Assembly: GCA_021734785.1 (NCBI GenBank)
Contig: JAIPIF010000002.1
Location: 156,625-220,624 of the forward strand
Source: Candidatus Altimarinota bacterium
GTDB lineage: Bacteria; Patescibacteriota; Gracilibacteria; UBA4473
Reading direction: 5' to 3'
Length of the DNA: 64,000 nt
In this document: positions 49,601 to 57,795 of the stretch, piece by piece
Layout of the letters: every line of letters starts with the position of its first letter
Position numbering within the stretch: position 1 is the first letter of the stretch
Made by a program: the position numbers and the translations under genes
Notes under the pieces: model-generated
What the model saw: only the letters and a program-made list of their open reading frames with translations
The model's database searches: none
What the model was told of the DNA's origin: nothing

Positions 49601-50746
49601 ATGAAAACGCGGACACTTTTTCTCGATCAAGGCGAGACGCTCGGAGGAGCGGAGCGTTTTTTGCTCGATTTTTTGCACCAGCTCTCTCCCACAGAGCGAC
49701 GGAGCATCGGGCCGGTGGTGATCGGGGCCTATTCGACGGAATACCGGTCAGCGCTGCCGGCGGATTTTGAAACAGTGCCCTTTGTATTTCCCCAGGTGCG
49801 GGGCAATTTTTTCCAGAAAATAAAAATTATTTTTCGGCTGTTTCGCGCGGCGTACGAGTTGCGGAAACTTGCTCACACGCTGAATGCCACGCAGATTTTT
49901 GCCAATACGCCGCGGACGATGTTTGTCCTGTGGATTGCCAAAAAGTTTCTCTTTCTCCGTGCCCGAACGATGGTGATGATTCACGATTTTACCGTGCCGC
50001 AGTTTCTCCTGCGAAACATTGGGCGTTCTGTGGATACCGTGGTAGTCAATTCTGTCCCGACTCGACAGGTGGTGCGGGGGATTTTGCCCTCCCGGCATCA
50101 TAAAAAAATCCGCATCGTCGAAAATGGTGTCGATCTCGACGCAGTGCCGGACCCCATCGTTCCTCAGAAAATTGAAAAGATATTACTCCTGGGGCGCATC
50201 GATCCACGAAAAGGGCAGCGATTTGCCCTAGAAGCGGCCGATCTCCTGGCCGAACGCAATCCAGAACTCCAGTTTTTTATCGTGGGATCGCCGTTTGTGC
50301 TTGACCCGCGGACGATCGAGTATGAAAAAGAAATTCGCACTTTTGCGGTGGAACGAGAACTTCCAAATGTCCACTTCCTCCCAGAAGTTACGGATCCCTT
50401 TGAAACCATTCTCCAGCACGATGTAGTCCTGGTCTTGCCCACCGAGCCCGAAACCTTTGGTCGCGTGGTGACAGAAGCACTTGCCTGTGGAAAGTTTGTG
50501 TTGGCATTTGACCAGATGGGACCCCGAGAAATTTTGCGAAATTTCGAAGAATTTTGTGGCAATCCTTCCCCCTCTCTGCGTGTGGAGCCCGACAATGCCA
50601 TGAGTTTGGCGGAAAAAATTGCGCATTTTGCCGATCATCCGGAAGACGCGGCTCCCTACACCCAAAAAGCGCACCAATTTGTCGTCGAAAAATACCCGCT
50701 GTCTGAGACACGGAAGCGACTGTTGAACATTCTGTGGGGGCACTAA
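49601..50746 (+). CDS. GT4-family glycosyltransferase
   Basis: This GT-B retaining transferase probably acts on cell-surface glycans. The 381-residue protein shows an N-terminal GG loop (GETLGGAERFLLDFL) and ENGVDLDAVP. The C-terminal donor site has ILLLGRIDPRKGQRFALEAADLL and LVLPTEPETFGRVVTEALACGKFVLAFDQMGPREIL, the ExFGxxxxEAxAxG signature of GT4. It ends where the minus-strand 66-residue gene ends. Donor and acceptor are unknown. Confidence 0.92.
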   Translation: MKTRTLFLDQGETLGGAERFLLDFLHQLSPTERRSIGPVVIGAYSTEYRSALPADFETVPFVFPQVRGNFFQKIKIIFRLFRAAYELRKLAHTLNATQIFANTPRTMFVLWIAKKFLFLRARTMVMIHDFTVPQFLLRNIGRSVDTVVVNSVPTRQVVRGILPSRHHKKIRIVENGVDLDAVPDPIVPQKIEKILLLGRIDPRKGQRFALEAADLLAERNPELQFFIVGSPFVLDPRTIEYEKEIRTFAVERELPNVHFLPEVTDPFETILQHDVVLVLPTEPETFGRVVTEALACGKFVLAFDQMGPREILRNFEEFCGNPSPSLRVEPDNAMSLAEKIAHFADHPEDAAPYTQKAHQFVVEKYPLSETRKRLLNILWGH

Positions 50747-50947
50747 TTAGGTATTGAGTATTCGTTCGTTTTCGTCCTGATCTCCTTCGTAATTGGGACC
50801 TTTTTCGTGTGGTTTCAGGACACCTCGATGTCCTCCGAAGGTAGATTCGATTTCTTCTGCGAGGTTGTTTAAGTTTTCTCGAAGATCCTTCGTGTTTAAG
50901 ACCTCTTCGGGATTTTCCGGAAATGTCCAGTTCTCAAGATTATGCAT
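50747..50947 (-). CDS. Small acidic protein, unknown
   Basis: The gene encodes 66 residues ([18 protein letters not shown] onward), acidic and hydrophilic, with no cysteine or membrane segment. It would be easy to dismiss, but a good promoter lies exactly in place: minus-strand TTGCCT (50977-50982), 17 bp, TACAAT (50954-50959), 6 nt before the ATG. It is convergent with the GT4 gene and divergent from uvrA, whose -35 box lies within this promoter. No family recognised. Confidence 0.6.
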   Translation of the reverse strand: MHNLENWTFPENPEEVLNTKDLRENLNNLAEEIESTFGGHRGVLKPHEKGPNYEGDQDENERILNT

Positions 50948-50953
50948 CGGGGC

Positions 50954-50997
50954 ATTGTACCAAAACTTTTGACAAAAGGCAAGGGGATTGCTACACT
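50954..50997. promoter_or_regulatory. Overlapping divergent promoters: uvrA and small acidic gene
   Basis: Plus strand: TTGACA (50969-50974), 17 bp, TACACT (50992-50997), for uvrA with a leader of about 67 nt. Minus strand: TTGCCT (50977-50982), 17 bp, TACAAT (50954-50959). The two polymerase footprints overlap, so the promoters should exclude each other. Confidence 0.72.
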
Positions 50998-51070
50998 TCG
51001 CGCAGCTCGCCGCGTGCGGGCGTTTTTTGTTTTTGTCTCAAAAATTCCTCTCTCAAAAACTCCTCCCTCC

Positions 51071-53947
51071 ATGACCAAAAATATTGTTGTCCGCGGTGCA
51101 CGCATGCACAACCTCAAAAATCTGACCGTGGAAATTCCACGGGAGCAACTCACCGTGGTGACCGGCGTGTCTGGGTCGGGAAAATCTTCGCTGGCATTTG
51201 ACACGATTTACGCAGAAGGGCAGCGACGGTATGTGGAAAGCTTGAGTACGTACGCCCGACAGTTTCTCAAGCTCCAAGAAAAGCCAGAAGTGGACTCTAT
51301 CGAGGGACTCTCTCCGGCGATTTCCATTGATCAAAAATCTGCACCCCGCAACCCCCGTTCAACCGTGGGGACAGTGACAGAGATTTACGATTATTTACGA
51401 CTGCTTTTTGCCAAGATTGGTACCCCCACCAATCCGCATACGGGACGCCCCCTCCAGTCCCAATCGCCCGGCCAGATGCTGGACACCATCCAAAAATGGG
51501 AGAACGGCGAAAAATTTCTTGTGCTGGCGCCGATGGTTCGAGGGAAAAAAGGAGAACATACGGCGGTGATGGAAAAAATAAAAAAAGCGGGATTTGTACG
51601 AGTGCGCATCGATGGAGAGCTCATGACGCTCAATGATGACATTGCGCTGGATCCTGCCAAAAAACACACGATCGAAATTGTCGTCGATCGCCTGGTCAAA
51701 GGGGACTACGCCAAAAAATTCAAAGCCCTCAAGTCCGGCCAAAAGGTGGAAGAAAAAAATGATGATCGTCTCCGGGTAATCGATTCGATTGAAACCGCGC
51801 TCCGATTTGGAGAGGGTGTCATGGTGGTCCATCGGGTCAGCGATAAACAGGATTTCCTTTTCTCCGAAAACCTAGCCGATCCAGAGACCGGGTTTTCATT
51901 CCCGCCTGTGGAGCCACGATTGTTTTCCTTCAACTCACCGCACGGAGCATGTCAGGCCTGTCACGGTCTTGGGTACCGGCTGGAGCTGAATGCGGACACT
52001 GCCATCAATCCAAAACTTTCCATCCGTGAGGGAGGTATTCTCCCCTGGGTCTCGATGGGATCGAATGCTTTGGGATGGTATCTTTCGCTCCTGGAAGCGG
52101 TGGGCGAAAAATACAACTTCACCATTGACCAGCCGTTGGGGACGATCCCGGCGGACGTCCGCGAAAAACTCTTTTCCGGATTTGGTGATGAAACCTTTGA
52201 AGTCCGTCTTCGCGGTGCATTTCGTGGCCGCAAAACACAGTCAAAATTTGAAGGCATCGCCACGCAGACGGAGAAACGATATAACGACACGGATTCGGAC
52301 TTCCTCCGCAAAAAACTCGGAGAATTTATGATCGAAGCCACCTGTAAAAAATGCGATGGCACGCGGCTGAATCTTTTTGCTCAAAATGTCTTTTTGCAGA
52401 AAAAAAATATTGCACAGGTCTGTGGGCAGTCGGTTTCGGCCGTCCTTGCCTGGGCGGAAAAGCTCGAGATGACCTCGGAAAATGAAAAAATCGTTCGTCC
52501 CATTCAAAAAGAAATTGTGGATCGACTTGGGTTCCTCGAAAACGTGGGGCTCTCGTACCTGACGCTCTCGCGTTCAGCCAACACTCTTTCGGGCGGAGAA
52601 GCCCAGCGCATTCGCCTTGCCACGCAGATTGGCTCCCAACTCCAAGGAGTTCTGTATGTTTTGGACGAGCCATCAATCGGTCTGCACCAGCGGGATAATG
52701 GCAAACTGATTTCCACGCTTCAACACCTCCGGGACATTGGCAATACCGTCATCGTGGTGGAGCATGACGAAGAAACCATGCGCGAAGCGGATTTTATTGT
52801 AGAGATTGGTCCACATTCGGGCGATCACGGAGGAGAATTGGTGTATGCCGGTTCGCTTTCTGACATGAAGGATTTGAAATCTGAGACGGCAGACTTTCTC
52901 TTTGGCCGCAAAGAAATCGCAATTCCTCGGATTCGACGGCGTCCGACGGGGTGGCTAGAGATCCTCGGAGCACAGCAAAACAATCTTCAAAATATTGATA
53001 CCAAAATTCCGCTGGGGTGTTTTGTCGGCGTGTCCGGCGTGTCGGGCTCGGGCAAAAGCTCGCTCATCAACGGCATTCTTGTTCCGGTGCTTGCGCGCGA
53101 CCTCAATCGTGCCAAAAAGCCGGCGGGGAAGCACCGCGAAGTGAAAGGCGTCGGCCAGCTGGACAAGCTCATCTCCATCGACCAGTCGCCGATCGGGCGC
53201 ACCCCGCGCTCCAATCCTGCCACATACACGGGCGTTTTCACCGACATTCGTGAGGTATTTGCTTCCACGACGGAAGCGCGATTGCGCGGGTACACGACTT
53301 CCCGATTTTCTTTCAATGTCAAAGGCGGACGCTGTGAGGCTTGCAGCGGCGATGGAATCAAAAAAATTGAAATGCATTTTCTCCCAGATGTGTACGTGCC
53401 GTGTGAGACCTGCAACGGAAAGCGGTACAACGACGAAACTCTGGAGGTGACCTATCGCGGCAAAAACATTTCCGACGTCCTCAATATGACCATTGAGGAG
53501 GCAGTGAAATTTTTTGAGAACTTCGGCTCCATCACCCAAAAACTCAAAGCCATCGAAGAAGTGGGGCTGGGGTACATGCAGCTGGGGCAGTCAGCGACGA
53601 CGCTGTCGGGGGGAGAAGCCCAGCGGGTCAAACTGGCTTCAGAGTTGATGAAAAAATCGACCGGCTCGACGATGTACATTCTCGACGAACCGACGACGGG
53701 GCTGCATTTCTCCGATGTCAAGCGCCTGCTCGGGGTGCTTCAAAAATTGGTCGACAAAGGAAATTCGGTGATTGTCATCGAGCACAATTTGGACGTGCTC
53801 AAGTCCTGTGATTTTTTGATCGACATGGGGCCGCTGGGGGGCGAAAAAGGAGGGAAAATCCTTGTCTCTGGGACACCGGAAGAAGTGGCAGATTTTCCAA
53901 AATCTTACACAGGCGAGTATCTCAAGGAAATGCTCAAAAAGGGTTGA
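51071..53947 (+). CDS. uvrA: Excinuclease ABC subunit A
   Basis: UvrA dimers find bulky DNA lesions and load UvrB in nucleotide excision repair. The 958-residue protein has Walker [10 protein letters not shown] at 32-40 and again near 652. It also has the ABC signatures LSGGEAQR (twice), the Q-loop and D-loop [11 protein letters not shown] and DEPTTGLHF, and zinc-finger CxxC pairs (CQACHG near 300, CEACSG and CETCNG at about 755-780). ATG 51071 ([18 protein letters not shown]) aligns with the family. The in-frame extension to 50942 runs through the promoter. uvrB and uvrC are not in the window. Confidence 0.98.
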   Translation: MTKNIVVRGARMHNLKNLTVEIPREQLTVVTGVSGSGKSSLAFDTIYAEGQRRYVESLSTYARQFLKLQEKPEVDSIEGLSPAISIDQKSAPRNPRSTVGTVTEIYDYLRLLFAKIGTPTNPHTGRPLQSQSPGQMLDTIQKWENGEKFLVLAPMVRGKKGEHTAVMEKIKKAGFVRVRIDGELMTLNDDIALDPAKKHTIEIVVDRLVKGDYAKKFKALKSGQKVEEKNDDRLRVIDSIETALRFGEGVMVVHRVSDKQDFLFSENLADPETGFSFPPVEPRLFSFNSPHGACQACHGLGYRLELNADTAINPKLSIREGGILPWVSMGSNALGWYLSLLEAVGEKYNFTIDQPLGTIPADVREKLFSGFGDETFEVRLRGAFRGRKTQSKFEGIATQTEKRYNDTDSDFLRKKLGEFMIEATCKKCDGTRLNLFAQNVFLQKKNIAQVCGQSVSAVLAWAEKLEMTSENEKIVRPIQKEIVDRLGFLENVGLSYLTLSRSANTLSGGEAQRIRLATQIGSQLQGVLYVLDEPSIGLHQRDNGKLISTLQHLRDIGNTVIVVEHDEETMREADFIVEIGPHSGDHGGELVYAGSLSDMKDLKSETADFLFGRKEIAIPRIRRRPTGWLEILGAQQNNLQNIDTKIPLGCFVGVSGVSGSGKSSLINGILVPVLARDLNRAKKPAGKHREVKGVGQLDKLISIDQSPIGRTPRSNPATYTGVFTDIREVFASTTEARLRGYTTSRFSFNVKGGRCEACSGDGIKKIEMHFLPDVYVPCETCNGKRYNDETLEVTYRGKNISDVLNMTIEEAVKFFENFGSITQKLKAIEEVGLGYMQLGQSATTLSGGEAQRVKLASELMKKSTGSTMYILDEPTTGLHFSDVKRLLGVLQKLVDKGNSVIVIEHNLDVLKSCDFLIDMGPLGGEKGGKILVSGTPEEVADFPKSYTGEYLKEMLKKG

Positions 53948-53972
53948 CAAAATTTAGAACTGGTTTCATAAT
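53944..53972 (+). promoter_or_regulatory. Histidine kinase promoter (leaderless)
   Basis: TTGACA (53944-53949) overlaps the uvrA stop; CATAAT (53967-53972) follows after 17 bp and ends 7 nt before ATG 53980. Confidence 0.7.
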
Positions 53973-53979
53973 CTAAAAG

Positions 53980-55371
53980 ATGGAAGAAGAAACTTCCGAT
54001 ACTTCAGATCAAGAAAATCGAAAGGCGGAAGACACCGTTCAGCTCTCGCTCAACGGTATTCCCAAAGAGCAGCTTGCCACTGTGCTAGAAGCCGTGCAGA
54101 GGACGCTGGGAAAAAACGAGTCAGAATTGGATTTTTCGGTGCAAGATATTCTGGCGAAAACCAACCATCAGGCAGAGGGGGTAGTGGAAGAGGGTGTGCA
54201 AGGGAATGAGCTTCTTTCTTCTGAAAAAGAAACCTTTCTCAATGAGATGCCGATCGGGGTGTTTGTCCGTGTGGCCGATGCCGATGATTTTTCTCGTTCT
54301 TCTTACAGTTTTTTCAATCGTACAGTGGCAAAGGACATGGGGTTGTCAGAAGATCCGCAAGCGCTGGAAGAAGCAGAAGACCTTACTGATATTTTTGGAT
54401 CGGAGGCGTTGCAGCAACGAAACGAAAAAGACCGGGAGATGCAAGAACACCTTGCAGACAAACCCGTTGGAGAAAAATACACGCAAAAATTTGAAATCAT
54501 TTTTACGCATCCGCAAACAAAAGAGAAGCGACGACTGATGATTCACCGTTTTGCCCAAAAAATATCTGATCAGGAAGTTAAAATTCATTCATACCTGGTG
54601 GATCACACGGAGTATCACCATTTGCTTGAGGAATTACAAAAGGCAAACGCTGTCAAAGATAAGTTTATGGGGATTGTGGCACATGATCTTCGCAGTCCAT
54701 TTAACTCCATTTTGGGATTTCATGATTTGTTGTCTGAAGAATGGGAGCATTTGTCAGAGAAAGAGAAAAAAGAGTATCTTTTTCATGCCCGTCGTGCGGC
54801 AACTCAATCCTACGAACTGTTGCAGCAATTGCTGGAGTGGTCTCGTTTTCAGCGGGGGAAGATTGAATGCAAGCCTGAAGAAACCTCTTTACAAGACTTG
54901 TGGGAAGGGGTACGTCAAAATACAAAACAGTTGGCGGCAAAAAAATTCATTCGTTTGTCCCCGCAAGAGTTACCAGAAGATTTTTCGGTTTTTGTCGACA
55001 AAAATATGATTTCAGCCGTTCTGCGAAATCTCGTCACGAATGCTATAAAATTTACACACCACCAAGGGAATGTGGCGCTTTCTGTCGAAGAACGGGACTC
55101 AGAATGGGAATTTTGTGTGGCGGATGATGGAGTGGGAATTTCCGAGAAAAATCAAAAAAAATTGTTTCAGTTGGACGGAAAACATTCGACAGAGGGAACA
55201 GAAAAAGAAAAAGGAACGGGCATGGGACTCATTCTCTGCAAAGAATTTGTCGAAGCCCACGGCGGGAAGATCTGGGTGGAGAGTCAAGAGGGGTATGGGA
55301 GTAAGTTTTCTTTCACCATCCCCCAAAAAAAAGCGAACGAAACGGTTGATTCTGCCACAAAAGGACAATAG
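53980..55371 (+). CDS. Soluble PAS-type sensor histidine kinase
   Basis: The 463-residue kinase has an acidic N-terminal region (1-85) and a PAS-like sensory domain (about 88-210, NEMPIGVFVRVADADDF onward). HisKA has the phospho-acceptor His near 235 (AHDLRSPFNSILGFHDLL), and a complete HATPase domain has the N box NLVTNAIKF, G1 DDGVGI and G2 GTGMGL. No membrane segment is present, so it senses a cytoplasmic signal. No response regulator lies next to it. A 101-residue gene follows after 16 bp and may be its partner. Confidence 0.93.
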   Translation: MEEETSDTSDQENRKAEDTVQLSLNGIPKEQLATVLEAVQRTLGKNESELDFSVQDILAKTNHQAEGVVEEGVQGNELLSSEKETFLNEMPIGVFVRVADADDFSRSSYSFFNRTVAKDMGLSEDPQALEEAEDLTDIFGSEALQQRNEKDREMQEHLADKPVGEKYTQKFEIIFTHPQTKEKRRLMIHRFAQKISDQEVKIHSYLVDHTEYHHLLEELQKANAVKDKFMGIVAHDLRSPFNSILGFHDLLSEEWEHLSEKEKKEYLFHARRAATQSYELLQQLLEWSRFQRGKIECKPEETSLQDLWEGVRQNTKQLAAKKFIRLSPQELPEDFSVFVDKNMISAVLRNLVTNAIKFTHHQGNVALSVEERDSEWEFCVADDGVGISEKNQKKLFQLDGKHSTEGTEKEKGTGMGLILCKEFVEAHGGKIWVESQEGYGSKFSFTIPQKKANETVDSATKGQ

Positions 55372-55387
55372 AATTCAGGAGAAATCC

Positions 55388-55693
55388 ATGGAAATTAAAA
55401 CAGGGAAATCGGTAATTGTGCTTGAATCACAGAGTGGGAAAGCGGACTTTTTTTATCTCAACGGAGGGGGCACATTTCCAGATCCGCTTCCAGAAACAAA
55501 CGATTTGGTGTCGGCAGTACGAGAAAAATTCGGAAACATCCTCCCCGACGCACTCTTTGTTTCATTGCAAAAACATCGGCATGATGAATTTTGGTTGCAA
55601 CAATTTAAACGAGATTCAGAGACAGAAAAAAGAAAACAGATGTACGCGCAGAATATCCGAAAAATCCTTGCAAACGGAGGAGCCGAAAACTAA
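55388..55693 (+). CDS. Small protein downstream of histidine kinase, unknown
   Basis: This 101-residue soluble protein begins MEIKTGKSVIVLESQSGKADFFYLNGGG (a beta hairpin is likely) and continues as a helical region with KHRHDEFWLQQFKRD. A clear AGGAG lies about 7 nt before ATG 55388, suiting an internal operon gene after the leaderless kinase mRNA. Not recognised; no aspartate pocket of a receiver domain is seen. The stop overlaps the convergent neighbour by 4 bp. Confidence 0.6.
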   Translation: MEIKTGKSVIVLESQSGKADFFYLNGGGTFPDPLPETNDLVSAVREKFGNILPDALFVSLQKHRHDEFWLQQFKRDSETEKRKQMYAQNIRKILANGGAEN

Positions 55694-56151
55694 ATTTCGC
55701 GTAGCGGCTTCCCCACAAATGTTTCCATTTCCTCCGGCAGGATCCAGATCCCGTGCTCGGGTTCGTCTTTTTTATCGAGCCCCAGTTCTTCTCGAGAGCA
55801 GATCATCCCGCGGCTTGTTTGCCCTCGGATGGCGCGCTCGCCGATCTCGAAATCTTCTCCCAGCTTCGCGCCGATCGTCGCCACAGGGACAACAGCTCCT
55901 TCGCGGATGTTGACCCCGCCGCAGAGAATTTGTTCTGTTTTTCCCGGTGCAATCTCTGTCTGGGTTATGCGGACTTTGGTCACACTTGGATCGGGATGAT
56001 CGCTGATTTCTAAGATTTTTCCCACGACAATTTTGGGATCGGCGGTTTTCAAAATTTCGGCATCAACTGGATTGAGTTTTGATCCTCCACTACAACAGCA
56101 ACACGATTTTTTTCCTTTTCCGTTTCCGAATACATTTTTCCAAAAGCTCAT
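55690..56151 (-). CDS. Stand-alone tRNA-binding (EMAPII/PheT-B2-like) domain protein
   Basis: The 153-residue protein has a short head containing four consecutive cysteines (KKSCCCCSGG, about residues 15-23) and then an OB-fold tRNA-binding domain (about 38-150). Visible elements are IVVGKILEISDHPD, LCGGVNIREGAVVPVATIGAKL and the RGQTSRGMICSREELGL signature of the PheT N-terminal or YtpR domain. Its job could be tRNA or structured-RNA binding. The CCCC head is unusual and could bind a metal or form disulfides. The promoter was not found. Confidence 0.82.
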   Translation of the reverse strand: MSFWKNVFGNGKGKKSCCCCSGGSKLNPVDAEILKTADPKIVVGKILEISDHPDPSVTKVRITQTEIAPGKTEQILCGGVNIREGAVVPVATIGAKLGEDFEIGERAIRGQTSRGMICSREELGLDKKDEPEHGIWILPEEMETFVGKPLREI

Positions 56152-56198
56152 TGTTTTGAGGATGAGAAGACAAAGGTTCTGGGCGGAGTCTAAAGAAC

Positions 56199-56226
56199 TT
56201 GCTTTTTTCCGTCAAAAAAATAGACT
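56199..56226 (+). promoter_or_regulatory. tRNA-Met promoter
   Basis: TTGCTT (56199-56204) and TAGACT (56221-56226), 16 bp apart, 10 nt before the tRNA. Confidence 0.55.
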
Positions 56227-56236
56227 CCCTCCCGTC

Positions 56237-56313
56237 GCCAGGGTAGCTCAGCTGGTCAGAGCGTCGGACTCATAACCCGGAGGTCGAGAGTTCAAGTCTC
56301 TCCCCTGGCACCA
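56237..56313 (+). tRNA. tRNA-Met(CAT), elongator type
   Basis: Acceptor GCCAGGG/CCCTGGC fully paired, D arm TAGCTCAGCTGGTCAGAGC, anticodon loop CTCATAA (CAT), T loop GTTCAAGTC, discriminator A and encoded CCA (56311-56313). The paired first base makes it an elongator rather than initiator. A lysidine-modified tRNA-Ile(CAT) cannot be excluded. Base 31 (A) faces C39, a mismatch at the loop end of the anticodon stem. Confidence 0.92.
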
Positions 56314-56760
56314 CGTCGTCGCGATTTCACTCGTGGTTCGTCCCGCCTCTGGCGGAACTCACACTAAGTTTCATCGTGACTCCTTCCTCCGCGCAAAATC
56401 TTTGATTTTGCTTGGAAAGGGGGAGAATGATGAAATGAGAGGGATGGCGAAGGCGGACAGAGCTTCGACTCGGTAAACCACGTCGTTTTGACTTCACTCG
56501 TGGCTCTCCCGCCAAGGAGGGATCGCACTGAGTTTCGTCAAAACTCCTCCCTCCGCACCCCGCCTGGGCGGGGTTTGGATTTCAGATTGAAGAGAAAAAA
56601 CGTCATTCGCTCGGCAACATCTCCTTTTTCCTCGTCCCGACAAGTCGGGACCTTGCTCGGAGGGTTTTGTTTGGGTTTCAGATTGAGCAATAAAAAAAGG
56701 GCACAAACTTTCTGGCGCTCTTTTTCCTCTTCTCATCAGGGCGGGATTCGGCGTTTTTTT
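56314..56760. repeat. GTCG-type repeats after tRNA-Met (two units)
   Basis: Unit 1 starts cgtcgtcgcgatttcac directly after CCA, with cccgcctctggcgg, ctccttcctcc and the gcaaaatctttgattttgc hairpin. Unit 2 starts cgtcgttttgacttcac at 56480, with cccgccaaggaggg, ccccgcctgggcgggg and cccgacaagtcggg. Before unit 2 is an inverted copy of the tRNA-Ala left flank (gaaggcggacagagcttcg). No gene is supported between 56314 and 56871. Confidence 0.65.
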
Positions 56761-56871
56761 TAAAAATATTGCTTGAAAAAGGAAATTTTTCGAATTCTTC
56801 TTTTCCACATTTTGTCCAGAAAATAAAGGAAAAATGGTTGCGGGATTGCTGTACAAAAATAGGATACAAGT

Positions 56872-57789
56872 ATGAGTACAGAAATGCTTCAAGAACAAAA
56901 AAAATCCCTGAAGCACGAATTTCTCCTCGCGCTCATTTTTGCCCTCACGCTGGGGGTTTTGAGTTTTCTCTTTCCGACGCCCGTTTCAGCACAGACCTAT
57001 GATCTCAATTCTTCTTCTGCGGAAAAACAAGAGGGAGACCGATTTAATGTGACGGACTTCAACACGATTTTTCATATTCTCAAGAATGTGATTTTTTATA
57101 GCACCGAAAATATTTTAGCGTTCAACACCAACGGCCAAAAATTTGGGTTTGGCACCGCGACCGTTTCGGGCGATCTGACGGTCGATGTCGCGGGAAAGAT
57201 TGGCGCCACACAGTACTGTGATGCCGATGGAAATGACTGTATCCTTCCCGCCGACATGGGGGGCGTGGGGGGCGTTTTTGTCGGAGCCACGTCTGCTACG
57301 ACAGATGGATCGATGGTTTCGGGCGGATCCACCGGATACGCTGCAGCCAATGCGCTTTGTGCTGCGGACTTTTCGGGGAGTCACATCTGCTCCGTGGGCG
57401 AAATTGCTTCTTCGATTTCCGACCTGACACTGACGGCGACCATCGTTTCTGCCGGGGTTTGCCCGGGCACAGGCTACACCTTTTATCCCAACACGTTGGG
57501 CGACACCAATGATGACGGTGATGGAGATGTTGGTGAATTTTGCGTCTTGACTGGCTGGACGGGGGAGGCTTGGATCAGTGGAGGCCCATCGAAATATGGT
57601 GCAACGACCGTTCACGTGGATGATTGTGAGGGTTGGACGTACGACAGCGGTGCCAATCACACAGGAAATTTCTGGAATTTTGACTACGGGACTGTGGGCT
57701 CCACTCCACCACAAAATGGTGGCGTCGGCGGCGTGACCACCTGCAACAGCCAGCTCAAAATTGCCTGCTGTAAAAAACCTCGTCAGTAG
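56872..57789 (+). CDS. Secreted fibre-like protein with C-terminal Cys domain
   Basis: The 305-residue protein has an N-terminal export helix (about 17-41, cleavage near VSAQ), a short linker and a beta-rich strand region (FGFGTATVSGDLTVDVAGKIG). The C-terminal domain (about 145-305) begins GYAAANALCAADFSGSHICSVGEI and ends CNSQLKIACCKK. The end domain is a type often found at the tips of bacterial and phage tail-fibre-like proteins, with paired cysteines. It is followed 6 bp later by a larger protein of the same style, so both are probably surface adhesins. Binding target unknown. Confidence 0.7.
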   Translation: MSTEMLQEQKKSLKHEFLLALIFALTLGVLSFLFPTPVSAQTYDLNSSSAEKQEGDRFNVTDFNTIFHILKNVIFYSTENILAFNTNGQKFGFGTATVSGDLTVDVAGKIGATQYCDADGNDCILPADMGGVGGVFVGATSATTDGSMVSGGSTGYAAANALCAADFSGSHICSVGEIASSISDLTLTATIVSAGVCPGTGYTFYPNTLGDTNDDGDGDVGEFCVLTGWTGEAWISGGPSKYGATTVHVDDCEGWTYDSGANHTGNFWNFDYGTVGSTPPQNGGVGGVTTCNSQLKIACCKKPRQ

Positions 57790-57795
57790 TTTTTC

